9,410 nucleotides of DNA from Candidatus Competibacteraceae bacterium (lineage in GTDB: Bacteria > Pseudomonadota > Gammaproteobacteria > Competibacterales > Competibacteraceae): NCBI GenBank assembly GCA_007120095.1, contig SKOM01000032.1, positions 1 to 9,410 of the forward strand, given 5' to 3'. This document shows, one piece after another, positions 1 to 5,160 of the stretch (position 1 is its first letter; each line of letters opens with the position of its first letter). Both the position numbers and the translations under genes were made by a program. The notes under the pieces are model-generated. The model worked only from the letters and a program-made list of their open reading frames with translations. It made no database searches and was not told the origin of the DNA.

Positions 1-591
1 AGCCGCGAGGTCACCCCAATCGGGGCGGATACACCGATACCTGTAGACGTGCGGGTGATCGCCGCCACCCACCGCGATCTCCAGGCAATGGTGCGTGAAG
101 GACAGTTCCGTACTGATCTGTTCTATCGCCTGTCCGTTATTCCCTTGCGAGTGCCGGCATTGCGGGAAACGGCCCAAGACATCCCACTATTGGTGGACGC
201 CTTTCTTAAACGGCTGGAACAAACCTGTCATGTGATGCCCGACGCCTTGCAAGCACTCCAGCAATACGCCTGGCCGGGCAATGTGCGCGAGTTGCGTAAT
301 GTCATCGAACGCGCCGCGATTTTATGCCAGGATGGCTGTATTCGGCGGCAAGATTTGCATCTGCCCGGCCAGTCACAGGCCCCTCAGCCAGAACTGAACG
401 CACCAGCAGCCCATGGCGAAGTCCATACTGACTCCAGCAACCCGTCGCGTTCCAAACTGCGCGATTTGGAACGGCAGATGATTTTCGATACCCTGGCCCG
501 CAATGACGACAATAAAACCGCCACCGCTAGAGAACTCGGCATCCCCTTGTCCACACTTAAACGCCGCCTGAAAGAGTATCAAACCGACTAA
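1..591 (+). CDS. Sigma-54-dependent transcriptional regulator, NtrC/Fis family (C-terminal part)
   Basis: This is the last 196 residues of a bacterial enhancer-binding protein. The frame is open from base 1, so the start and the N-terminal half (receiver or other sensor domain, Walker A, GAFTGA loop) lie outside the window. Visible AAA+ parts are a sensor I region (RVIAATHRDL, segment residues 18-27), the arginine-finger region FRTDLFYR (36-43), the LR..xDIP block, and sensor II WPGNVREL (91-98). A Pro/Ala/Ser-rich linker follows. The end is a Fis-type helix-turn-helix (about 170-193, with TATARELGIPLSTLKRRL). Proteins of this family hydrolyse ATP to open sigma-54 promoters from an upstream enhancer. 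Without the N-terminus I cannot say whether it is a two-component response regulator or what it controls. Its TAA stop overlaps the end of rhlB on the other strand. Confidence 0.93.
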   Translation, partial: SREVTPIGADTPIPVDVRVIAATHRDLQAMVREGQFRTDLFYRLSVIPLRVPALRETAQDIPLLVDAFLKRLEQTCHVMPDALQALQQYAWPGNVRELRNVIERAAILCQDGCIRRQDLHLPGQSQAPQPELNAPAAHGEVHTDSSNPSRSKLRDLERQMIFDTLARNDDNKTATARELGIPLSTLKRRLKEYQTD

Positions 592-1847
592 CTGGATCGC
601 GATGTTGGTGTCCGTCGCCCCCCTGTTTTGCTACCACTGCGTGCCACCCGTTTACGTGGCCGTCGCTGTCGCGGCTTGACTTCCACTAACAGCTCTTCAG
701 TCACCGCTTCCACCGGAATTTTTTGGTCGATAAACCGTTCGATATCAGGCAGGGAATATACGTATTCTTCACAGGCGAGACTGATCGCATCCCCTGCCGC
801 GCCAATACGCGCCGTACGTCCGATACGGTGGAAATAGTCTTCCGGATCCTGTGGTAAATCGTAGTTAATCACGTGGCTGACGGCGTCAACATGTAATCCA
901 CGGGCGGCAACATCGGTAGCCACCAAAAACGGCAGGTCGCCGCGCTGGAATCTTTCCAGAAGACTTTGACGTTTGGTTTGTGGAATATCGCCGGAGAGTA
1001 CGTCGGCCTGGTAACCATTGCTGTCAAGGTAGTCGCTGACCTGTTCTGCCGCCCGTTTGGTGTTGACAAAAATCATGCCGCGTTTGGGTTTTTCCTGATG
1101 CAACAGGCCGAGCAGCAGCGCCATTTTATCTTGGGAGGCCACATGATACAGCCGTTGCCGCACTTTATCGGCCGTCACCTGCTCCGATTCGATTTTGACC
1201 ACTTGCGGATCGTTCATATGCTCGTAGGCCAGTTCCATGACCTTGGCGGATAAGGTAGCTGAAAACAACATATTGATACGCTGTCCGGGAGGAGGCATAC
1301 GCCGCAACAGAAAGCGGATATCGGAAACGAAACCCAGATCAAACATCCGATCGGCCTCGTCGAGTATCACCACTTCAATGTTTTTGAGATTCAGCACCCG
1401 CTGTTTGTAGTAATCAATGATGCGCCCCGGTGTACCGATCACGACATCGACACCCTGTTCCAATTGACGCCGCTGGCTTTCATAGCCGGTGCCACCGTAA
1501 ACGGCGGCGCATTTCAACCCAGTGTAGCAGCCCAATAATTCAGCATCGCGATGGATCTGAATAGCCAGCTCACGGGTAGGGGCCAAGATAATCGCCCAGG
1601 GGCCGATTTTGTCCTCTTCGACAGGCGTTTCCATCAGATAATTCAGGGCAGCCAACAGAAAGGCGGCGGTCTTGCCCGTCCCGGTCTGGGCCTGTCCGGC
1701 AACATCTTTACCCGTCAATGCCAGTGGCAGGGTTTCCGCCTGGATCGGCGTGCAGTAGTCCAGGCCATTATCTTCTAAACTTTCCAATAATGGCGGGGTC
1801 AACGCAAAGCGTGTGAAAGGTATTGAAGTCAGGTGGTTGGTTTCCAT
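588..1847 (-). CDS. rhlB: ATP-dependent DEAD-box RNA helicase RhlB
   Basis: An RNA helicase of 419 residues, close to the length of E. coli RhlB (421). In order it shows the Q motif (TPIQ, 33-36), motif I AQTGTGKT (53-60), Ia PTREL (90-94), Ib TPGR (139-142), II DEAD (163-166), III SAT (196-198), and motif VI as HRIGRTAR (340-347), where E. coli has RTGR. The basic, low-complexity tail (about 391-419) resembles the RNA-binding tail of RhlB. In E. coli, RhlB is the helicase of the RNA degradosome, bound to RNase E, and unwinds structured mRNA for decay; the same role here is inferred. The ATG start fits the family (METNHLTSIPF against MSKTHLTEQKF), but no good Shine-Dalgarno sequence precedes it: the nearest GAGGA is 16 nt away. 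Placement divergent from trxA-rho matches E. coli. Confidence 0.95.
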   Translation of the reverse strand: METNHLTSIPFTRFALTPPLLESLEDNGLDYCTPIQAETLPLALTGKDVAGQAQTGTGKTAAFLLAALNYLMETPVEEDKIGPWAIILAPTRELAIQIHRDAELLGCYTGLKCAAVYGGTGYESQRRQLEQGVDVVIGTPGRIIDYYKQRVLNLKNIEVVILDEADRMFDLGFVSDIRFLLRRMPPPGQRINMLFSATLSAKVMELAYEHMNDPQVVKIESEQVTADKVRQRLYHVASQDKMALLLGLLHQEKPKRGMIFVNTKRAAEQVSDYLDSNGYQADVLSGDIPQTKRQSLLERFQRGDLPFLVATDVAARGLHVDAVSHVINYDLPQDPEDYFHRIGRTARIGAAGDAISLACEEYVYSLPDIERFIDQKIPVEAVTEELLVEVKPRQRRPRKRVARSGSKTGGRRTPTSRSS

Positions 1848-1966
1848 AATGGTTAAACTTTCATCCTCATAGACTGTAAGACTTGATATTTATGACGAGT
1901 TGGTCTCAAATAGTAAGATTATTGTAAACCATCGCCCCTTAAGCAACGATTCTTAACTCACAAGGC

Positions 1967-1983
1967 GTTCCCCTGAGGGGAGC
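1967..1983 (+). other. Hairpin in the trxA 5' leader
   Basis: CCCC (1970-1973) and GGGG (1977-1980) pair around a TGA loop. T1969-A1981, a T1968-G1982 wobble and G1967-C1983 extend the stem to about 7 bp. No T-run follows, so it does not look like an intrinsic terminator. It ends 41 nt before the trxA Shine-Dalgarno sequence, so it could stabilise the mRNA or mark a protein site. Its function is not known. Confidence 0.4.
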
Positions 1984-2024
1984 CCGTCCATTCGATTTCC
2001 AATCCAACGTTGTAATGTAAACAC

Positions 2025-2029
2025 AGGAG
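2025..2029 (+). promoter_or_regulatory. Ribosome binding site of trxA
   Basis: AGGAG lies 9 nt before the GTG codon at 2039. It supports this non-ATG start, which also gives a protein of normal thioredoxin length. Confidence 0.8.
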
Positions 2030-2038
2030 ACTAGCGCT

Positions 2039-2365
2039 GTGAGCACCCTTATCACTTATGTGACCGATGACACGTTCAAATCTGAAGTTCTGCAATCTGC
2101 CCAACCCGTACTCGTAGACTATTGGGCCGAATGGTGCGGCCCCTGCAAGGCGATCGCGCCGCTGCTCGAGGAGATGGCTACACAATACGCTGAGCGACTC
2201 AAAGTGGTCAAAGTCAATATTGATGACAACCCGAACTTGCCCGCCCAATATGGCATCCGCAGCATCCCGACCTTGATGCTGTTTAAAAACGGTCAAGTGG
2301 AAGCAACCCGAGTGGGAAACCTGGCTAAGTCGCAACTGACGGCATTCATCGATGCGCATATTTAA
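2039..2365 (+). CDS. trxA: Thioredoxin 1
   Basis: A 108-residue single-domain thioredoxin, one residue away from the E. coli TrxA length without its initiator Met. The redox site WCGPC is at residues 32-36 (Cys33 and Cys36). The buried Asp27 and the cis-proline Pro77 (SIPT) are in their expected places, as is the FKNGQ turn. The protein reduces disulfides in cytoplasmic proteins such as ribonucleotide reductase and PAPS reductase, and is itself reduced by thioredoxin reductase with NADPH. Translation starts at GTG, chosen because AGGAG is 9 nt upstream and the N-terminus aligns with the family. The gene lies upstream of rho on the same strand, as in E. coli. No T-tailed terminator is visible after it, so readthrough into the rho leader is possible. 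Confidence 0.97.
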   Translation: MSTLITYVTDDTFKSEVLQSAQPVLVDYWAEWCGPCKAIAPLLEEMATQYAERLKVVKVNIDDNPNLPAQYGIRSIPTLMLFKNGQVEATRVGNLAKSQLTAFIDAHI

Positions 2366-2432
2366 CACATCACCAGCGGGCAGTCATCGACGAGGCACTA
2401 GACGTCGCCAGTTAAAACTTGTATCTTAATCC

Positions 2433-2543
2433 GTGATTGTTAACCTAATAACGACAATACACCGCAATCACACCCCGTTTCCTTGTCTGCTCCTGTCCCA
2501 GGGAGCCCTACTTTGTGCAATTCTACTAAGTCAACCCGAATGA
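2433..2543 (+). CDS. Possible leader peptide upstream of rho
   Basis: A 36-codon reading frame starts at GTG 2433 and stops at TGA 2541-2543. The stop overlaps the rho ATG (2540-2542) as ATGA, the usual sign of translational coupling. The predicted peptide is hydrophobic and Leu-rich in its second half. E. coli has a 33-codon leader ORF, rhoL, at the equivalent place, but I see no clear sequence similarity. Against it, no Shine-Dalgarno sequence precedes GTG 2433 and there is no ATG in frame. The frame is open only from 2430, so it cannot begin further upstream. It could be chance. Confidence 0.28.
   Translation: MIVNLITTIHRNHTPFPCLLLSQGALLCAILLSQPE
2441..2500 (+). promoter_or_regulatory. 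C-rich, G-poor rut-like stretch in the rho leader
   Basis: By direct count, these 60 bases hold 23 C and 6 G. Pyrimidine-C dinucleotides fall at 2444, 2462, 2468, 2473, 2480, 2486, 2491 and 2496. Rho loads on unstructured C-rich, G-poor RNA and contacts YC dinucleotides in its primary site. E. coli rho is known to be autoregulated by termination in its own leader. A Rho-loading site here is therefore a reasonable inference, not a demonstrated one. The surrounding leader (2366-2539) shows no intrinsic terminator. Confidence 0.5.
2500..2505 (+). promoter_or_regulatory. Shine-Dalgarno-like AGGGAG upstream of rho
   Basis: AGGGAG is the best ribosome-binding-like site in the rho leader, but it is 34 nt from the rho ATG. 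It is well spaced for two other starts: TTG 2513 (7 nt), which is in frame with rho and would add nine residues, and GTG 2515 (9 nt), which opens a four-codon frame ending in TAA at 2527-2529. It therefore matters for deciding where rho translation begins. Confidence 0.4.
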
Positions 2544-3796
2544 ACCTGACCGAACTCAAAAAGAAATCCGCGACCGATTTGGTCGATGTTGCCCAGGAAC
2601 TCAGACTGGAAAATATGGCGCGGTCGCGCAAACAGGATTTGATCTTCGCCATCCTCAAAGCACGCGCCAAAAATGGCGAAGATATTTTCGGCGATGGGGT
2701 ACTGGAAATACTCCAAGATGGCTTTGGCTTCCTGCGCTCGGCAGACAGTTCCTATCTAGCTGGCCCTGATGATATTTACGTCTCGCCCAGTCAGATTCGC
2801 CGTTTCAATCTCCGCACCGGTGACACGGTAGCTGGCAAAATCCGCCCCCCTAAAGACGGGGAACGCTATTTTGCCCTGCTTAAAGTCAATGAGATCAACT
2901 ATGAAGCTCCAGAAAATGCCCGCCATAAGGTTCTGTTTGAAAATCTGACTCCTCTCCATGCGACTGAGCGCATGACCTTGGAGCGCGGTAACGGCTCTAC
3001 CGAGGACATTACCGCCCGGGTCATTGATCTGATTGCCCCCATCGGTAAAGGTCAGCGGGGGCTGATTGTTTCCCCGCCCAAGGCCGGCAAGACGTTGATG
3101 TTGCAAAATATCGCCCAGTCGATTGCCACTAATCATCCCGAGTGTTACCTCATCGTGCTGCTGATCGATGAACGGCCTGAAGAGGTTACCGAGATGGATC
3201 GCACGGTGCGCGGTGAAGTGGTTGCCTCCACCTTTGACGAACCGGCCACCCGCCATGTTCAGGTTGCGGAGATGGTGATTGAGAAAGCGAAGCGCCTGGT
3301 AGAACACAAATGCGATGTGGTGATCTTGCTCGATTCCATCACCCGCCTGGCACGCGCCTACAACACGGTCGTGCCCGCCTCGGGCAAGGTGCTCACCGGG
3401 GGAGTTGATGCCAACGCCTTGCAACGACCCAAGCGCTTTTTTGGTGCCGCACGTAATATCGAGGAAGGCGGCTCGCTGACCATCATTGCCACCGCGCTGG
3501 TTGAAACCGGCTCGCGCATGGATGATGTGATTTACGAGGAGTTCAAAGGTACCGGTAATATGGAAATTCATCTGGTGCGCGAAATCGCTGAGAAACGCGT
3601 CTACCCGGCGATCAATATCAACCGCTCCGGCACCCGTCGCGAGGAGCTGCTGATCAATCCGGATGATCTGCAACGGGTGTGGATTTTGCGCAAACTGCTG
3701 CATCCCATGGAAGAGTTGCAGGCGATGGAGTTTTTACTGGATCGGCTGAAACAAACCAAAACCAACACCGATTTTTTCGACTCCATGAAACGCTGA
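2540..3796 (+). CDS. rho: Transcription termination factor Rho
   Basis: A hexameric RNA-dependent ATPase/translocase that ends transcription at C-rich sites. From ATG 2540 it has 418 residues (E. coli 419) and begins MNLTELK exactly like the family. The N-terminal RNA-binding fold carries RNP1 DGFGFLR (60-66). The ATPase core has Walker A PPKAGKT (179-185, Lys184), catalytic Glu211 (LIDERPEE), Walker B ending at Asp265 (VILLDSITR), the Q-loop SGKVLTGGVDANAL (281-294), an R-loop region near GTGNMEIHL, and arginine finger Arg366 (SGTRREE). All key residues are present. Only a weak TAAG (2527-2530) precedes this ATG. TTG 2513 is a possible alternative start, and an open frame reaching TTG 2483 also exists, but homology favours 2540. 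The leader suggests autoregulation. The stop is 8 bp from the end of convergent purD. Confidence 0.97.
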   Translation: MNLTELKKKSATDLVDVAQELRLENMARSRKQDLIFAILKARAKNGEDIFGDGVLEILQDGFGFLRSADSSYLAGPDDIYVSPSQIRRFNLRTGDTVAGKIRPPKDGERYFALLKVNEINYEAPENARHKVLFENLTPLHATERMTLERGNGSTEDITARVIDLIAPIGKGQRGLIVSPPKAGKTLMLQNIAQSIATNHPECYLIVLLIDERPEEVTEMDRTVRGEVVASTFDEPATRHVQVAEMVIEKAKRLVEHKCDVVILLDSITRLARAYNTVVPASGKVLTGGVDANALQRPKRFFGAARNIEEGGSLTIIATALVETGSRMDDVIYEEFKGTGNMEIHLVREIAEKRVYPAININRSGTRREELLINPDDLQRVWILRKLLHPMEELQAMEFLLDRLKQTKTNTDFFDSMKR

Positions 3797-3842
3797 TTGG
3801 GCGTCTACTCGGTATGAGTTGGCTCACGGGTAATCGCCCGAT
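3796..3842. other. Possible bipartite stem at the rho/purD convergent junction
   Basis: Bases 3796-3803 pair with 3835-3842 (8 bp including one G-U wobble, core GGGCG/CGCCC). They enclose a smaller hairpin, TGAG (3815-3818) and CTCA (3823-3826), with a TTGG loop. The structure covers the rho stop and the last codons of purD. No T-run follows directly on either strand, so it is not a standard intrinsic terminator. It could define the 3' end of one or both messages, or be chance pairing. Confidence 0.22.
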
Positions 3843-5106
3843 GGCCAATATCAGTCCGGTAGTAAGCATCTTGCCAACTGATTTGGCGCACCCATGCGTA
3901 AGCCTGCTGCTGTGCAGCGGTCAGATTGGCACCCAAGGCGGTGACACACAAAACCCGCCCGCCGTTGGTGACAATATGCTCGCCATGCTGGCGGGTACCG
4001 GCGTGAAACACCTTGACCGAATGATCGTGCGGTTCACCAATCGACAGGCCATCAATGGGATCGCCTCGACGGTAGCTGCCCGGATACCCTCCGGCGGCCA
4101 TGACCACGCCCAGCGCAGGGCGCGGATCCCATGCGGCGTTGATCTGATTGAGACGACCATCAATGGCCGCGTCGAGCAAATCGACCAGGTCAGACTGTAA
4201 CCGCAGCATGATCGGCTGGGTTTCCGGGTCACCGCAGCGGCAGTTAAACTCCAGTACCTGCGGTTTACCCGCTGCGTCAATGATTAAACCGGCATACAGA
4301 AAGCCACGATAGGGCATACCCTCGGCCGCCATGCCGCGCACGGTGGGTTCGATGACTTCCGCCATGATATGCGCCTGCAATGTCAGCGTATCCAAAGAGG
4401 CTGGGGAATAAGCCCCCATACCCCCGGTATTCGGCCCTGTATCACCATCATCGCGGGCTTTATGATCCTGGCTGGTGGCCAGGGGCAGAATATGCTGGCC
4501 ATCCACCATCACGATAAAACTCAGTTCTTCACCGCTGAGAAAACTCTCGATCACCACCCGATGCCCCGCCTCGCCAAACGCATCGGCGGTTAACATCGCC
4601 CGCACGGTCTCCTCGGCCTGCTCGCGGGTATGAGCAATAATCACACCCTTGCCCGCAGCGAGACCATCGGCTTTCACCACAACAGGCAGTTGGCTCCGGG
4701 CGATGCACTCCAGCGCTGGGGCGAGCTCCGTAAAGACCTGATACTCCGCAGTAGGAATGGCATGGCGCTGCATAAAGGCCTTGCAAAAGGCTTTAGAACC
4801 TTCTAATTGGGCCGCCGCCTGACTCGGGCCAAAACAGCGCAGACCGGCGGCCGTAAACGCGTCGACCACTCCGGCTACCAGAGGGGCCTCGGGGCCGACT
4901 ATGGTCAGCTCGATCCGCCGCTCAGTGGCAAAGGCAACCAAAGCGGTAATGGCTTCAGCGGCGATGTCCACATTTTGCGTCTTAGCTTCGGCAGCCGTGC
5001 CCGGATTGCCCGGTGCGACATAAACCCGTTCGACCCGGGGCGATTGGGCCACTTTCCACGCCAGTGCATGTTCCCGACCCCCACCACCAATAATCAATAC
5101 TTGCAT
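3805..5106 (-). CDS. purD: Phosphoribosylamine-glycine ligase (GAR synthetase)
   Basis: Catalyses the second step of purine synthesis: 5-phosphoribosylamine + glycine + ATP gives GAR + ADP + phosphate, in the cytoplasm. The protein has 433 residues (E. coli 429) with the full ATP-grasp order. It has the N-terminal GGGGREHALAWK (7-18), GPEAPLV (71-77), GPSQAAAQLEGSK (93-105), VVKADGLAAGKGV (143-155), TSQDHKARDDGDTGPNTGGMG (211-231), and EFNCRCGDPETQP (286-298). Residue 291 is Cys where the family has Phe in R-F-G-D-P-E. The ATG start is preceded by AGGTGA. It is the last gene of the leftward maf-rng-yhdP-purD run, 54 bp after yhdP. In E. coli purD follows purH, which is not in this window. No terminator is evident before it meets rho. 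Confidence 0.96.
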   Translation of the reverse strand: MQVLIIGGGGREHALAWKVAQSPRVERVYVAPGNPGTAAEAKTQNVDIAAEAITALVAFATERRIELTIVGPEAPLVAGVVDAFTAAGLRCFGPSQAAAQLEGSKAFCKAFMQRHAIPTAEYQVFTELAPALECIARSQLPVVVKADGLAAGKGVIIAHTREQAEETVRAMLTADAFGEAGHRVVIESFLSGEELSFIVMVDGQHILPLATSQDHKARDDGDTGPNTGGMGAYSPASLDTLTLQAHIMAEVIEPTVRGMAAEGMPYRGFLYAGLIIDAAGKPQVLEFNCRCGDPETQPIMLRLQSDLVDLLDAAIDGRLNQINAAWDPRPALGVVMAAGGYPGSYRRGDPIDGLSIGEPHDHSVKVFHAGTRQHGEHIVTNGGRVLCVTALGANLTAAQQQAYAWVRQISWQDAYYRTDIGHRAITREPTHTE

Positions 5107-5160
5107 GTGTTCACCTGTGAAATAGGTTCAGTTGTTGTGTGTTGCACCACCGCCATTAAT
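5107..5160 (-). promoter_or_regulatory. yhdP-purD spacer with purD ribosome binding site
   Basis: This 54-bp gap contains AGGTGA (5116-5111), 4 nt before the purD ATG, which serves as the Shine-Dalgarno site. I see no convincing promoter or terminator, so cotranscription with yhdP is likely. Confidence 0.5.

Larger units (their letters stand above)
1848..2038. promoter_or_regulatory. Divergent rhlB / trxA intergenic region
   Basis: This 191-bp AT-rich spacer must hold leftward rhlB and rightward trxA promoters. The best sigma-70-like match I can find for trxA is weak: TTGGTC (1900-1905), 17 nt, then TGTAAA (1923-1928). I see no convincing promoter for rhlB. A small inverted repeat, TTAAG/CTTAA, lies at 1939-1943 and 1952-1956. 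A five-codon ATG reading frame ending in TAA (1870-1853, minus strand) lies just ahead of rhlB and has no Shine-Dalgarno sequence of its own. The regulatory role follows from the divergent layout; the individual elements are tentative. Confidence 0.45.

Noticed and set aside
1958..2368. A 136-codon minus-strand frame opposite trxA
   Set aside because: It covers thioredoxin, which has all catalytic residues. No recognisable motif or good start was seen.
2388..2407. Small inverted repeat CGACG/CGTCG after trxA as a terminator
   Set aside because: Only 5 bp with a 10-nt loop, and the following bases have no T-run.
2419..2449. Promoter for rho (TTGTAT ... CCTAAT)
   Set aside because: The spacing is 19 nt and the -10 match is poor; not strong enough to annotate.
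2483..2539. N-terminal extension of Rho from TTG 2483
   Set aside because: No Shine-Dalgarno sequence lies ahead of it, and the added residues do not resemble Rho; ATG 2540 matches the family start.
2756..3703. A 315-codon open frame on the minus strand, opposite rho
   Set aside because: It lies wholly inside rho, whose full domain set is certain. Its predicted protein shows no family motif and looks like a codon-bias shadow.
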